A program made the translations under genes and the position numbers. Shown piece after piece: positions 35,829-46,322 of a DNA stretch of 64,000 bases. Position 1 is the stretch's first letter, and the number at the start of each line of letters is the position of its first letter. Source of the stretch: an uncultured Opitutales bacterium (GTDB lineage: Bacteria > Verrucomicrobiota > Verrucomicrobiia > Opitutales > Intestinicryptomonadaceae); assembly GCA_944389175.1 (NCBI GenBank), contig CALXLK010000003.1, positions 1 to 64,000 on the forward strand, given 5' to 3'. The notes under the pieces are model-generated. The model worked only from the letters and a program-made list of their open reading frames with translations. It had not been told where the DNA came from and searched no databases.

Positions 35829-37904
35829 TTAGGATTCGTCCTTCGTCTTTTTAAAGTGGTCGAACCCGAGGCTTGAGTCGTTGTTTTCACTCTCGAAGAA
35901 GCCGTTTAACTGGCGCAGGCGCGTGGGGTGGCGCATCTTTCTGAGCGCCTTCGCCTCAATCTGCCTTATTCTTTCGCGAGTGACATTAAACTGTTTGCCC
36001 ACCTCTTCGAGCGTCCTCGAATAGCCGTCCTGCAACCCGAAGCGCAGCGTCAAAACCTTGCGCTCGCGCGGCGTAAGCGACGAGAGCACGTCTAAGAGCT
36101 TTTCCCTGAGGAGGGAATAACTCGTCATATCGTACGGGTTCTCAGCCCCCTTGTCCTCGATGAAATCGCCGAAGTTCGTATCGTCGGAATCCCCCACAGG
36201 GCTTTGCAACGATATGGGCTGCTGGGCCATCTTCATTATTGATTGCACCTTTTCCACGGGCAGATCCATCGCCGAGGCAACCTCTTCGGGCGTCGGGTCG
36301 TGCCCGAGCTCCTGAATGAGCTGCTTTTGCACTTGCATGACCTTGTTCAAGGTTTCTATCATGTGCACGGGAATTCTTATTGTGCGCGCCTGGTCGGCTA
36401 TCGAGCGGGTTATGGCCTGGCGAATCCACCAGGTGGCGTACGTGGAAAACTTGTAGCCCCTTATGTATTCAAACTTTTCCACGGCCTTCATAAGCCCCAT
36501 GTTCCCCTCCTGAATCAGGTCGAGAAAGTTCAAGCCCCTGTTTGTGTATTTCTTTGCTATGGATATTACCAGGCGCAAGTTCGCCCTCACCATTTCAGTC
36601 TTCGCCCGGTGCGCCTCCTGCATGGAGCGCCTCACAGACTTTACCAGGGCGACGAGTTCCTGCGGCTCGAGCCTGTAGGTGTTGTGTATATCCTCCAAAC
36701 GCTTGCGCAGATCGGCTTCATTGCCCAATTTTACTTTCGGCCCGACGCGCTGAATCGCCTTTAGCCTGTAGTATATGTCGTCTATTTCCCTCAAGACAGG
36801 GTTCAGCGAGTCCAAAAATTCCTCGAATACCTTGAGCTTGAACTTAAAGCCCTTTTCGTATATCGGGCGCAACTTGGATTCCTGCGTCTTGTATATCGTC
36901 ATGTAGCGCTTGGCCATCGACTGGTTTTGCGTGCTCCTGGCCGCATCCCAGTTCTTTTGCAGTACCTCTTCGGCCTTTTCGGCTTGCTCGACGTATTTGG
37001 GCAACTCCTCAAAGTAGCGCTCGCGCCCCTCGACTATTTTTTTGTCGAGGACAATCTTGTCGAAGCGCTCTTCGCGGTCGATCAGCTTTTTTGCCAGGTC
37101 GATCTGGAACTTATTCGTAAGCGATACCGCAAAAAGCTCCTTGACGGCTTCAGCCTCGGCCTGTTCGATGCGCTTGGAAATCGCCACTTCCTGCTCGCGC
37201 GAGAGCAGGGGAACTTGGCCCATCTGCTTTAGGTACATTCTGACGGGGTCGTCGAGAGTGTCCGACTGCAAGGCCTTCGATTGGCGCTCTTCAGTCTCCT
37301 CTTTCCTGCGCTTGAAGTTCTCGATGTCCTCCTCGTTGTCGAAAATATCTATGTTGAGATCCTCGAGGATTTTTATTACGTTGTCGTAAATTTGGGGATC
37401 TTTAATCGTGTCTATGAGGTGCTTTTGTATGTCCTGGCTGGTCAGATACCCCTTTTCGTTTGCAAGCGACCTCAGCTGCCTTATTTTTATGTCTATGCTC
37501 TTGGAGCTCAGCGGCGAGGCCTTCTTCTTAGCCTGTTGGCCGGCTTCCGTCTTTTGAATTTCGCGCCTCTTGTCTAAATCCTTCTTTGCGGATTGTTGGG
37601 AAATTGCCTTTTTCGGCGCAGATTTTACCTGCGAGGGCTCCTTCGCCTGCATCGGCGCTTTTGCCTTCTTCTCAGCCGGGGCTGCGGCAGGCTGTTTTGC
37701 CTGCTTGGGCTTGGGCGCCGATTTCTTGGCATTGGGCGATGCCTTTGGCGCCGGTTTCTTCGCCGGAACGCGCTCCCGCTTCTTTGTATCGGTTGCTTTC
37801 TTCGCGGCTTTTGCCGCCACTTTCGCAGCCGAAGTCTTCTTTGGTTTTGCGACGCTCTTGGCCGCCTTTGCCGCCGTTTTTGTTTTCGGTGTTTTAGATG
37901 ACAT
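35829..37904 (-). CDS. rpoD: primary sigma factor RpoD with long Lys/Ala/Pro-rich N-terminal extension
   Basis: RpoD directs RNA polymerase to housekeeping promoters. The 691-residue protein has region 1.1 (about 140-195), region 1.2 ([21 protein letters not shown], from 219), and region 2 ([21 protein letters not shown], then [20 protein letters not shown]). Region 4 has the DNA-binding [20 protein letters not shown]. The first ~135 residues are not part of the usual protein; they are repeats of Lys, Ala and Pro like histone H1 tails (KPKK, AAKAAK). dnaG is eight bases upstream, as in the macromolecular-synthesis operon of other bacteria. Confidence 0.95.
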   Translation of the reverse strand: MSSKTPKTKTAAKAAKSVAKPKKTSAAKVAAKAAKKATDTKKRERVPAKKPAPKASPNAKKSAPKPKQAKQPAAAPAEKKAKAPMQAKEPSQVKSAPKKAISQQSAKKDLDKRREIQKTEAGQQAKKKASPLSSKSIDIKIRQLRSLANEKGYLTSQDIQKHLIDTIKDPQIYDNVIKILEDLNIDIFDNEEDIENFKRRKEETEERQSKALQSDTLDDPVRMYLKQMGQVPLLSREQEVAISKRIEQAEAEAVKELFAVSLTNKFQIDLAKKLIDREERFDKIVLDKKIVEGRERYFEELPKYVEQAEKAEEVLQKNWDAARSTQNQSMAKRYMTIYKTQESKLRPIYEKGFKFKLKVFEEFLDSLNPVLREIDDIYYRLKAIQRVGPKVKLGNEADLRKRLEDIHNTYRLEPQELVALVKSVRRSMQEAHRAKTEMVRANLRLVISIAKKYTNRGLNFLDLIQEGNMGLMKAVEKFEYIRGYKFSTYATWWIRQAITRSIADQARTIRIPVHMIETLNKVMQVQKQLIQELGHDPTPEEVASAMDLPVEKVQSIMKMAQQPISLQSPVGDSDDTNFGDFIEDKGAENPYDMTSYSLLREKLLDVLSSLTPRERKVLTLRFGLQDGYSRTLEEVGKQFNVTRERIRQIEAKALRKMRHPTRLRQLNGFFESENNDSSLGFDHFKKTKDES

Positions 37905-37912
37905 ACCCAGTA

Positions 37913-39760
37913 TTATTTTTCCTCAATCTGATTCGGAACTTTTAAAGACATTTTTTTCAAATCGACCACCTTTTTGAGCAATACAACCTTATCCTGCGCG
38001 TCGACGCTTGCGTCGGCGAGCTTGGCGGTAGTATCCTTTATTTCGCGATCGATGTAATTCTTATAAATTGTCTTTATACAATCATTCGCATATTTTGTCG
38101 GATTTTCAATTAAAAATTTCGGATTTGCCAATATTTTGTATATGGCGTTTTGCTCTCTCGGGGAATCGAAAAATTCGTCCACCCTCGACGCGTCAAATTC
38201 CACACCCTCTGAATACATGCCAATTAGTTTTTTCAGTATTTGGCACGAGAGCTTTTTCTCATTGAGCCAGTCGGGGTCTATGGCCTGCGAGATGGGGAAG
38301 GCCGTCTGGGGATAGTGCAATACAAGGTACAGAGTGTCGGCGGTGGCGCTTGATATCAAGTGGTCGGTGTCCCCGCCGCCGTCTTCTTCGCTTTTTTTGA
38401 TTTCGCGCTTCTGCGGGGCTGTTTTGCCTTCGGAAAACGCAGTCCAGTCCTGCAATACCGATGTCAGGCTAACCCGCAGGCTGGAGGCCAGCTGGCGCAG
38501 GTATTCGTTCAATATTACCGCAGATGTGCAGCTTTGAAGCATCTGAAATATATTCGACTCTATTTCGCCCTTCTTTTGCGGCGTCAGCTCCCGCTGGGCC
38601 TCGGCCAGCTTTTCCACCGCAAAACTCACCGCAGTTTTTTTGCCGTTTTCGACAAGTTCGCGCATCTTTTCGGCGCCGTAGGCCTTTATGAAAGAATCGG
38701 GGTCGTCCCCGTCCGGCAGCGGGACAACCATGGGTTCTATGTCGTGCTTTATGCACATGGATATCGCCTTTATGTTTGCCTTTATGCCGGCTGCGTCGCC
38801 GTCGTACAAAAGTACGGCCTTGTCGCAAAAGCGCTTTATCTGGGACAAGTGGTTGTCGGTAAGCGCCGTTCCCTGCGTGGCAACAGTGTTTTTTATCCCG
38901 GCGGAGTACATCTTTATGGCGTCTATCTGCCCCTCGACCATTACGCAGTAGCCCTTTTGCTTTATGTGCGGCTTGGCTTTGCTTATGTTAAAGACGATAT
39001 TGCTCTTCTTGAAAATCTCGGTCTCTCGCGAATTTACGTATTTGCCGCTCTCCGCGGGCGTCTCCGGGGTAAATTGCGTCTTTCTGCCGGTGAACCCGAC
39101 GACCTGCCCCTGGATATCGCATATGGGTATCATAAGCCTGCCGCGAAATTTCGGGTAGAAATTCGCCGGATTGCGCTCCCCCTCTCTGGCCATGAATATG
39201 CTCGAATCGGCTATGACGTTTAGGGCAAACCCCTTGCCAAATATCAGCCTCTTCAATTCCGACGAATTTTCAGGGGCGTATCCTATGCGCAGTTCCCGAG
39301 CGTCGTCGAGGCTCATTTGGCGCTCTTCAACCCAGTATTTGCGCACGGCCTGCGCTTGGGGAGTGTCGGCAAAAAATTGCCCCGCAAACCATTCGGCTGC
39401 TATTTCGTGCATCTGAAGCAACTGCCTCTTGGCGCTTTGAACGGCGGCGTCGCGCCCGTTGTTGTCGTACTCTATGGCTATGCCGTACTTCTTGCCCAGA
39501 AATTCTATGGCTTCGGCAAAATTCAGATTCTCAATAGTCTGTATGAATTTAAATACGTCGCCGCCCTGGCTCGTGCTGAAACAGTAATAGAACTGCTTCT
39601 CGGGGTTTACCGTAAAAGAGGGCGTCTTTTCGTTTGAAAACGGGCTCAGTCCCTTGTAGATCGAACCGCTCTTTTTAAGCGAAACATAATCGCCTATGAC
39701 CTGCTCAATCGGGATCTTCGCCCTAATTTCGTCTATGCAAGACTGCTTTATTTTGGGCAT
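37913..39760 (-). CDS. dnaG: DNA primase DnaG with a degenerate zinc-binding domain
   Basis: DnaG makes RNA primers for replication. The 615-residue protein has the zinc-domain scaffold (about 35-75), the TOPRIM catalytic core (about 250-350; [19 protein letters not shown] with the Glu, and LLYDGDAAG with the Asp pair) and a C-terminal helicase-binding part. In the zinc domain, three of the four ligands of the usual C-x2-H-x17-C-x2-C set are lost: Ser39, Ser42 and Thr63 stand where Cys, His and Cys belong, and only Cys60 remains. The rest of that domain ([20 protein letters not shown]) is preserved. The ATG shares one base with the stop of the upstream TPR gene. Confidence 0.95.
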   Translation of the reverse strand: MPKIKQSCIDEIRAKIPIEQVIGDYVSLKKSGSIYKGLSPFSNEKTPSFTVNPEKQFYYCFSTSQGGDVFKFIQTIENLNFAEAIEFLGKKYGIAIEYDNNGRDAAVQSAKRQLLQMHEIAAEWFAGQFFADTPQAQAVRKYWVEERQMSLDDARELRIGYAPENSSELKRLIFGKGFALNVIADSSIFMAREGERNPANFYPKFRGRLMIPICDIQGQVVGFTGRKTQFTPETPAESGKYVNSRETEIFKKSNIVFNISKAKPHIKQKGYCVMVEGQIDAIKMYSAGIKNTVATQGTALTDNHLSQIKRFCDKAVLLYDGDAAGIKANIKAISMCIKHDIEPMVVPLPDGDDPDSFIKAYGAEKMRELVENGKKTAVSFAVEKLAEAQRELTPQKKGEIESNIFQMLQSCTSAVILNEYLRQLASSLRVSLTSVLQDWTAFSEGKTAPQKREIKKSEEDGGGDTDHLISSATADTLYLVLHYPQTAFPISQAIDPDWLNEKKLSCQILKKLIGMYSEGVEFDASRVDEFFDSPREQNAIYKILANPKFLIENPTKYANDCIKTIYKNYIDREIKDTTAKLADASVDAQDKVVLLKKVVDLKKMSLKVPNQIEEK

Positions 39761-41472
39761 TACTTATTCAAATATTCTTCGGCTTGGCGCTTGTGCTCTT
39801 TGTCCGCGGGGTTCGACTTTGCGTATTTTTCAAAATGTTTGCGCGCGTTGGCTTCGTCTGAATTGTCGCGGTAGGCGCACGCCAGCCAATAGTCGAATTC
39901 GGCATTCGCGCTGTGCTTGTCGTATAGGGACAGCGCGCGGGTTAAAAAGTTTTGCGCGTTTTTATTTTTTTGCAGGAGTCCGAGCAAAGAGATGGCGTTT
40001 TCATCCGAGGGGCTTATCAGGTAGGCCTCGTTGGCCGCAAGGCACGCGTTGTCGATACTTCCGTTTAGCTCGTAGGCGCGCGCCATAAGCTGCCAGGCCT
40101 TTGCCGAGTCTATGCGCTCCGATATGGCCTTGTTTGCGTACACGAGCGCGTTTTGCCCGTCGGAGGCCTTTATGGCCTTTTCGGCTTCGAGCGCGTAAAC
40201 ATCAAAGTCTGCAGGTTGTTTCTTCTGTTCTTGTAGGGGTTCTTGGGGGGGTAGGGGATGATTCTCTATCGCGGCAGGTTCGTCTGTCTTGGCTTTTTGC
40301 CCTTCGGGAATTGTCTTTGCTACATCTTTGTCTTTGGAACCGCCTTCTTTCCCTTGTGCTGGGACCGCGCCGCCGTCTGCTTTTTCGCTTGGCGCTGTGG
40401 TCTTGGATTCCTTTGGGGTGGAACCATCATTCACCTTCTTTTCCGCCGGTTTTGCGTCGTTTTTTGCATCTTCGGGAGTTAGGTCTATAATTTCTTCCCC
40501 CGATTTGCCTTCTTGGGCGCTTTGCTTGGTTGCCGCACTTTCGGCAAGGGCTTTTTTCTCGTCTTCGACTTGCTTTTTTGCCGCGGCGTTTTGCATCTCG
40601 ACTTCTTTTTGTGCCGCTTCGGCCTCTTCGCGGGCTTTTCGAGCCTCGGCTTTTATCTTTTCTTCGGATTGTATGTGTTTGTATTCGGCTATGTTGGCCT
40701 TGAGCGTGGGATACCTGTCATTGACGAGTTTTCTGTCTATGGCATCGAGCATCGCGACAATCTCTTCAAGCTTGTTAGCGTCTTTTTCGGCGCGGTAAAC
40801 TCTTATCAGGCTCAAGCCGATTTCCTTTCGCGTTTGCGTGTTCTCCGGAAGTGTAACTTTCAGCGCCGTTTCCAACCAAAGTTTTGCGTTCTTTATATCT
40901 TTTAGGCCTATATACAGGCGCCCGATGACTGCGGCCTCGGAGGTGTCGGGCGGGCGCTTTGAAAGCTTTAAAAAGGCGTTGAGGGAATCCAGAGCTTCGC
41001 GGTACTTACCCTGCTTTTCGTACGCGGCGGAAAGCTTCTTCCTTATGTCGGCATCTTCGGGCTTCTTTTCGACGTATTTTTCGTACGCGTTTACGGCGGC
41101 GTCTATGCTGTCGGTCGCCTCGTAGGCGTTGGCGGCAAATACCAGCATTTCAGGTCTTGAATTGTCGCTGTCGTAGGCCAGCTCGTAAAACATTCCCGCC
41201 GACGCGGTCTGCCCCTTTTGGGCAAACACGTTTGCAAGCGTTTCGCACACGAGGGTGTTGGCCCCGCATTCGCTATAGGCGTTTTCAAGCATTGCAATGG
41301 CGTCGTCGAGCTTGTTTTCGGCAATCATTACTTGCGCCCGTCTGACGGCCAATTCAGACTTCTTTTGGTTGGCCCTTTCCAACTCCTCCGGAGACTTTTC
41401 CCCGCACGCGCACATAAGCAGGGCCGCAACCGCCGCGTACGCTAAAATTTTAATCAACTTGAATGCTTGCAT
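39760..41472 (-). CDS. TPR-repeat lipoprotein
   Basis: The 570-residue protein starts with a lipoprotein signal (FKLIKILAYAAVAALLMCAC, lipidation at the second Cys). Tetratricopeptide-type helical repeats follow (about 35-265; for example NKLDDAIAMLENAYSECG and AAYEKQGKYREALDSLNAF). A coiled-coil and Glu/Lys/Pro-rich linker (about 270-415) precedes a second set of repeats to the end. Such proteins scaffold complexes at membranes; the partners are unknown. It overlaps the dnaG start by one base, so the order is this gene, dnaG, rpoD, then the small secreted protein. Confidence 0.85.
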   Translation of the reverse strand: MQAFKLIKILAYAAVAALLMCACGEKSPEELERANQKKSELAVRRAQVMIAENKLDDAIAMLENAYSECGANTLVCETLANVFAQKGQTASAGMFYELAYDSDNSRPEMLVFAANAYEATDSIDAAVNAYEKYVEKKPEDADIRKKLSAAYEKQGKYREALDSLNAFLKLSKRPPDTSEAAVIGRLYIGLKDIKNAKLWLETALKVTLPENTQTRKEIGLSLIRVYRAEKDANKLEEIVAMLDAIDRKLVNDRYPTLKANIAEYKHIQSEEKIKAEARKAREEAEAAQKEVEMQNAAAKKQVEDEKKALAESAATKQSAQEGKSGEEIIDLTPEDAKNDAKPAEKKVNDGSTPKESKTTAPSEKADGGAVPAQGKEGGSKDKDVAKTIPEGQKAKTDEPAAIENHPLPPQEPLQEQKKQPADFDVYALEAEKAIKASDGQNALVYANKAISERIDSAKAWQLMARAYELNGSIDNACLAANEAYLISPSDENAISLLGLLQKNKNAQNFLTRALSLYDKHSANAEFDYWLACAYRDNSDEANARKHFEKYAKSNPADKEHKRQAEEYLNK

Positions 41473-41529
41473 AATGAATAAAAATTTTGTTTATTCTACT
41501 CGTTTGACAACTACAGTTTTTTTTCGCCA

Positions 41530-42660
41530 ATGGCAACATCATTTATAAACGATTTTTCCCTTTTAGGCCGCGGAATGCTTGCGGCTGTCTCCGTATTTTT
41601 TGCGGCTATCATGCCCGAATCTTCATTTGCGGTTACGGCCGATGGATCTGCCGGCAAGGTTTCGGCGGAAACTTCCCAGGGCCCGTCCGCCGCGGCGAAG
41701 TCCGACGACGACGTATTATTTCAGACAAAGCTGGTCGATTTCTCCGCCCCGACTTACAATGCGGCCGTCTCCGCCCTCTTTAGGGCTTACGAGAAGTATT
41801 GCGGTAAGAAAATAAAACGGGGCCCGAAGGGGAAGGTCGGGTTAAAGATTTATACGAACTCCGGTCCGGGGCTGTCTACTCCGAAGAACTTAATCGACGC
41901 CGTAATAGCCCAACTTGAGCGTCGCGGCTATAAAAAGGGCGACATTACGATAGTCGACATGTCGGCGCGCAAGATGCGTTCCTGCGGATTCCTTCCAAAA
42001 CTCTCCCAAGTGCAGGCCGGAGCTTCCGATACCTACGGCGGCGTAAACGTCGCCGACATAGAAAGCGGAAAGTTCTTCGACAAGCGCTGGTACTACGACA
42101 ACGCGCTCACTCCCAAAAACATCAAGACTTCCGTCTCTTTTCGCGAAATTTACGACCCGGAGATACGAAAGAGCTATCTGCCCGTCCCCCTTTTCCTAAC
42201 CGTCGATTTTTGGATAAATTTGCCGGTGATTACAGATATGGAAGGGCTCGGAGTATGCGCGGCCATAGGAAATGCGAGCATATGGAATATGTCCAATAAC
42301 GAGCGTTTTCTAAAGGAGCCGGCCAACGCGTCCATGGCGGCGGCGGAGGTTTGCGCCATTCCGGAACTAAAAGAGTCTAATTTGTTCACGATAATTTCCT
42401 ACGAGAACGGACAGTTTGTGGGCGGTTCGGTGTATAATGCCAGATTTTCATTTTCCGAAAACGGCCTCTATTTAAGCGCGAATCCTGTCGTAATAGACTA
42501 TATGGCGTGGCTGACGATAAACAAGTACCGCAGGGCAAACCGCTTCAAGGGCATAGACGCAGAGCCTCCGGTACTGGGCTATTGCAGGCAGTTGGGAATC
42601 GGGGCGTGCGACTACCGCAAGATAAAAAGAATAAATGTCCCGTACAAACTTCAACGCTGA
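41530..42660 (+). CDS. secreted protein, possibly DUF362-like
   Basis: A 376-residue protein with a signal-like N-terminus (hydrophobic MLAAVSVFFAAIMPES from residue 16, cleavage near SSFA); an ATG at 41575 would give a more usual signal peptide. Segments such as KGKVGLKIYTN, STPKNLIDAVIAQLERRGYKKGDITIVD and SANPVVIDYMAWLTINKYR resemble DUF362 proteins (iron-sulfur proteins of unknown role). The Cys-rich clusters of that family are not seen. Its stop overlaps the start of the Nudix gene by one base (TGATG), so the two are coupled. The function is unknown. Confidence 0.6.
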   Translation: MATSFINDFSLLGRGMLAAVSVFFAAIMPESSFAVTADGSAGKVSAETSQGPSAAAKSDDDVLFQTKLVDFSAPTYNAAVSALFRAYEKYCGKKIKRGPKGKVGLKIYTNSGPGLSTPKNLIDAVIAQLERRGYKKGDITIVDMSARKMRSCGFLPKLSQVQAGASDTYGGVNVADIESGKFFDKRWYYDNALTPKNIKTSVSFREIYDPEIRKSYLPVPLFLTVDFWINLPVITDMEGLGVCAAIGNASIWNMSNNERFLKEPANASMAAAEVCAIPELKESNLFTIISYENGQFVGGSVYNARFSFSENGLYLSANPVVIDYMAWLTINKYRRANRFKGIDAEPPVLGYCRQLGIGACDYRKIKRINVPYKLQR

Positions 42661-43190
42661 TGGTAAAGGATATTTTCGATATTGTAGACGATAATGACCG
42701 CGTCGTATCGAGCGCCCCGCGCGACGAGGTGCACCGCCGCGCTCTCATGCACAGGGCTTCGCACGTAATAATTTTCTCGCGCCAGCTGCCGCGGAAGATT
42801 TTGCTGCAGAAGCGCTCGGCCTTAAAGGACAAGTATCCAAATTTATATACGACTTCGTGTTCAGGGCACGTCGATGCCGGAGAGACCTACGAGATAGCGG
42901 CAGTGAGGGAGATGAAAGAGGAGACCGGATTGGAAGTCGGGGCTTCGGACTTGAAATACATAGGTAAAATTTCGGCCTGCCGAGAGACCGGGCAGGAGTT
43001 TACATGCGTTTACGAGCTCGAGGTGGGTCTCGATACGCTATTTAATCCTCCGCCCGACGAAGTTGCGAGCCTCGACTGGGTCGGCGTCGAATGCTTCGAA
43101 AATATGCTCGCGTGCACTCCGGAGCTCTTTACGCCATCGTTCAAAAAAGTTTACAGTTTTTATTTGTCTAAAATTCGAGGCGATGTTTAA
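42660..43190 (+). CDS. Nudix hydrolase, isopentenyl-diphosphate isomerase-like
   Basis: From the ATG at 42660 the protein has 176 residues. The Nudix box is visible as [20 protein letters not shown] (followed by TGLEV). The N-terminal part ([22 protein letters not shown]) and the [21 protein letters not shown] stretch resemble the YfcD/IDI branch, where members hydrolyse nucleotide-like or diphosphate substrates. True IDI needs other Cys/His residues that I do not clearly see. The gene is coupled to the upstream secreted-protein gene and followed by gltX after 25 bases. Confidence 0.82.
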   Translation: MVKDIFDIVDDNDRVVSSAPRDEVHRRALMHRASHVIIFSRQLPRKILLQKRSALKDKYPNLYTTSCSGHVDAGETYEIAAVREMKEETGLEVGASDLKYIGKISACRETGQEFTCVYELEVGLDTLFNPPPDEVASLDWVGVECFENMLACTPELFTPSFKKVYSFYLSKIRGDV

Positions 43191-43215
43191 TATCGCCGAA
43201 TATATTTTTAAGAAA

Positions 43216-44526
43216 ATGAGCAAGGTAAGAGTTAGATTTGCACCAAGCCCCACGGGCTTTTTTCACATAGGCAGCGCCAGAACAGCGCTGTTTAACTGGC
43301 TTTACGCCCGCCACACGGGCGGCATGTTCGTCTTGAGAATAGAGGATACCGACGACGAGCGCAACCGCCAGGAGTACCTCGACGTCCTTGAGGACGGCAT
43401 GCGTTGGCTGGGGCTGGATTGGGACGAAGGCCCCGAAGTCGGCGGCGGCTACGGGCCGTATTTCCAAAGCCAGAGGGCCGACATTTACAGGAAATACCTG
43501 GATATTCTGCGCTCCAAGGGGCGCGCCTACGACAAGGACGGGGCCGTGTTTTTCAAGGTGTCCGGCAAAAAGCAAGTTTTGCACGATGCAGTTTACGGCG
43601 ACGTGGAGCGCACCGAGGAGAAGGATTTTCCGATTTTCCGTTCAAACGGCACTCCTGTATTTCATTTTGTCAACGTCGTCGACGATATTTGCATGGAGAT
43701 TAGCCATGTAATCAGGGGGCAGGATCACCTCACAAACACAAATAAACACATAGAGCTTTTCGAGGCCTTTGACGCGCCCGTCCCCCAGTACGCCCACATA
43801 CCGCTCATATTAAAGAGCCAGGGGCAGGGAAAGATGAGCAAACGCGACCGCGGCGCACTAATCGAAGAATACCAGCAGAAGCTCTTTTTGCCCGAAGCCG
43901 TGCGCAACTACCTTTGTCTGCTTGGCTGGAACCCGAAAAACGACGCCGAGATAATGCCCATTGAAGAAATCATAAGGCTCTTTGATTTTCGCGGCATAAT
44001 AAAAAGCAACGCCCGTTTTGACGAGCGGAAGATGGCGCATTTCAACACCGAGTACCTGCGCGCTCTCGCGCCCGGGAAGTTCGACGCCCTCGCCAGGCGC
44101 CGCGCCCAAGAGGCCGGCATTGCGCTCCCGTCCGACGCAAAATATGTCGATTCCGTATTTGAACTGTGCCAGCCCAAGACATCCAACATGGAGACATTCC
44201 CCGCTCTGGTGGGTTATTTTTTCAGCGACGATTACGCTTTTGACGACGTCGCGCTATCGAAGGTTCAAAAGAAGGGCGATCCCGCCGAACGCTTGAAGCT
44301 CGTGCGCCCGATTATTGAAAAGGTTCCGTTCGACCACGACAGCCTGTACGCGGCTCTTTCGGAGCTCGCCGAGGGCAGGGGCGAAAAGCCCACAGATTAT
44401 TTCCCGGCCATTCGCTTCGCCGTATCGGGGCAGTCGGGCGGGGCAGACTTATTTCCGATGCTCGAAATTCTCGGCAGGGAAAAAGTCCTCGGGAGAATCG
44501 ACAGGGCCATTGAGCGCCTTCAATAA
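43216..44526 (+). CDS. gltX: glutamyl-tRNA synthetase, compact form
   Basis: GltX charges tRNA-Glu. From the ATG at 43216 ([14 protein letters not shown]) the protein has 436 residues. The class I motifs HIGS (17-20) and KMSKR (206-210) are present, with [10 protein letters not shown] typical of the family. E. coli GluRS has 471 residues. The missing part is the insert after the AY motif: the usual Cys-rich zinc or helical insert of about 40 residues is absent, and the chain goes from [10 protein letters not shown] almost directly to the [12 protein letters not shown] strand. An upstream frame to 43063 is out of the family. A terminator follows. Confidence 0.94.
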   Translation: MSKVRVRFAPSPTGFFHIGSARTALFNWLYARHTGGMFVLRIEDTDDERNRQEYLDVLEDGMRWLGLDWDEGPEVGGGYGPYFQSQRADIYRKYLDILRSKGRAYDKDGAVFFKVSGKKQVLHDAVYGDVERTEEKDFPIFRSNGTPVFHFVNVVDDICMEISHVIRGQDHLTNTNKHIELFEAFDAPVPQYAHIPLILKSQGQGKMSKRDRGALIEEYQQKLFLPEAVRNYLCLLGWNPKNDAEIMPIEEIIRLFDFRGIIKSNARFDERKMAHFNTEYLRALAPGKFDALARRRAQEAGIALPSDAKYVDSVFELCQPKTSNMETFPALVGYFFSDDYAFDDVALSKVQKKGDPAERLKLVRPIIEKVPFDHDSLYAALSELAEGRGEKPTDYFPAIRFAVSGQSGGADLFPMLEILGREKVLGRIDRAIERLQ

Positions 44527-44544
44527 TTTTTTATTTTTGAAGTT

Positions 44545-44573
44545 CGGCGGCTTTTTTAACCGCCGTTTTTTTT
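44545..44573 (+). terminator. terminator after gltX
   Basis: CGGCGG (44545-44550) pairs with CCGCCG (44560-44565) across CTTTTTTAA, followed by eight T. The remaining ~200 bases to 44777 hold no clear gene or RNA and presumably the rny promoter. Confidence 0.85.
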
Positions 44574-44777
44574 GGCGCGGCAACTTGGCGACAAGGCGCG
44601 CTAATAATCGTTCTTCGAATTTAACGCTGTTTTTTTCGGAGGCGGATATTAAAGCCCGCTATCTGGCGGATTTTTTTGCGCGGTGGGGAGGCGTCCGGGC
44701 GCAGGGTAGAAATAGCTTGATTTTTGGAGCGCTCTAAGTTTGTATCGGGTCTGGTTTATTTGACGGAAGGGCAAAAA

Positions 44778-46313
44778 TTGAATCTAGATTGGAACGCAGT
44801 AATATTGGGATTGTTGGCGACGTGCCTGTTTGCCGAGTGCATAGTGCTTTTTGTGCGCGTCAACAGCCTCAAAAGCAAAATGGAGTCGAATGCGGAATCG
44901 ATCAGAAACGCCGAGCGTCTCGAGTATGAGAAAAAGAGCAACAAGCTGGAGATGATGCTCAAGGAGCGCGAGCTTGAAATAAAGGCCGAGTATGAGGAAA
45001 TGCTCCTTTTGGCAAAAAACGCCAAGCACGAGCAGGACGAGAGGCTCGCGGAAATTAAAATAGAACTCGAAAATGCGAAATTTTCCAAGGAGCGCGCCGA
45101 CGGCGAATACCGCACATACAAGAAGCTCGGGTCGGAACTTCAGCTTATAAAAGAAAACTACCTGGACAAGCTCGCCCGCTTTGCGAAGGTAAAAGAGTCC
45201 GATATAGACGAGATTCGGCGCGAGGCGAAGGTTGAAATACAAAAAAAATGCGCCGAGGAGCTTGCCCCGTATAAGCGCGAGCTGCTGGAAAAGTCGAAGC
45301 GCGACGTCGACGAAACGGCCCGCCGTGTTTTAATGGACGCCATGCAGCGCCTTTCGCCGCAAATGCCGCAGTCGGCCACGGCGACGATAGTAAAGATTCC
45401 CGACGAGGCCATGAAGGGGCGCCTAATAGGCAAGGAGGGGCGCAACATACGCTCTTTCGAGTTTGAGACTTCGACTACCGTCGTCATCGACGACTCACCC
45501 GATACGGTGATGGTCTCGTCTTTCAATCCCACGCGCAGAGCCATAGCAAAATTGGCTCTGGAAACTTTGGTGGCCGACGGCAGGATATCTCCGTCGACAA
45601 TAGAGCAGGCGGTTGCGTCGGCAAGGGAAAAGGTCGGCCAGAATCTGCGCGATTTGGGCGAGCAAACAATATCGTCGCTGGGGTTGGTCTGTTCCAGCGA
45701 CGATATCAAGACTGCCATAGGGCGCCTTTCCCTGCATTTATCCCTCAACCAAGACACGCTTGCCCACTCGATAGAAGTTGCAAAGCTCGCCTCGTACATT
45801 GCCTCCGAGCTGGGTTGCGACGCCGACATCGCCCGCCGTGCGGGCCTGTTTCACGACATAGGCAAAGGAATTTCAAATTCAGACTCGTCCCACGCGCGCG
45901 CGGGCGCCGAGCTGCTGCGCAAGGAGGGCGAGTCTATGGTCGTGGTAAACGCGGTGGAATCGCACCACGGAGAGGTGCCCGCCGAGAGCATATACTCGAC
46001 GGTAGTCCAGATAGCCGACACCATTTCTGCCACGCGCGTGGGCGCGCGCATGGAGGCCGTCGACGGCTACATAAGCAGGGTCAAGACGCTCGAAAAAATA
46101 GCCATGGATTTTGCGGGGGTCTCCAACGCATATGTGTTGCAGGCCGGCAGGGAGCTGCGCGTGATAGTGTCTCCCGAGGCTATCGACGATGTCCAGGCTG
46201 GAGATTTGATCGAGAAAATTAGAGAAACTATAGAAAAGAAGACGTCGAATTCGATTCCTGTGAGGATAACACTCATCAGGCAGCGGCGTTGGACGGACGT
46301 GGCGAGAGCCTAA
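44778..46313 (+). CDS. rny: ribonuclease Y
   Basis: RNase Y is a membrane-anchored endonuclease that starts mRNA decay. I place the start at the TTG at 44778, which has GGAAGG seven bases upstream; the first in-frame ATG lies inside the coiled coil, and a longer frame opens at a TTG at 44724. This gives 511 residues, the family norm. It has one N-terminal membrane helix (AVILGLLATCLFAECIVLF), a long coiled coil (to about 175), a KH domain (GRLIGKEGRNIRSFE) and an HD domain (GLFHDIGKG). The end VPVRITLIRQRRWTDVARA is typical. galM follows in a likely operon. Confidence 0.94.
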   Translation: MNLDWNAVILGLLATCLFAECIVLFVRVNSLKSKMESNAESIRNAERLEYEKKSNKLEMMLKERELEIKAEYEEMLLLAKNAKHEQDERLAEIKIELENAKFSKERADGEYRTYKKLGSELQLIKENYLDKLARFAKVKESDIDEIRREAKVEIQKKCAEELAPYKRELLEKSKRDVDETARRVLMDAMQRLSPQMPQSATATIVKIPDEAMKGRLIGKEGRNIRSFEFETSTTVVIDDSPDTVMVSSFNPTRRAIAKLALETLVADGRISPSTIEQAVASAREKVGQNLRDLGEQTISSLGLVCSSDDIKTAIGRLSLHLSLNQDTLAHSIEVAKLASYIASELGCDADIARRAGLFHDIGKGISNSDSSHARAGAELLRKEGESMVVVNAVESHHGEVPAESIYSTVVQIADTISATRVGARMEAVDGYISRVKTLEKIAMDFAGVSNAYVLQAGRELRVIVSPEAIDDVQAGDLIEKIRETIEKKTSNSIPVRITLIRQRRWTDVARA

Positions 46314-46322
46314 GGAGAGCAT

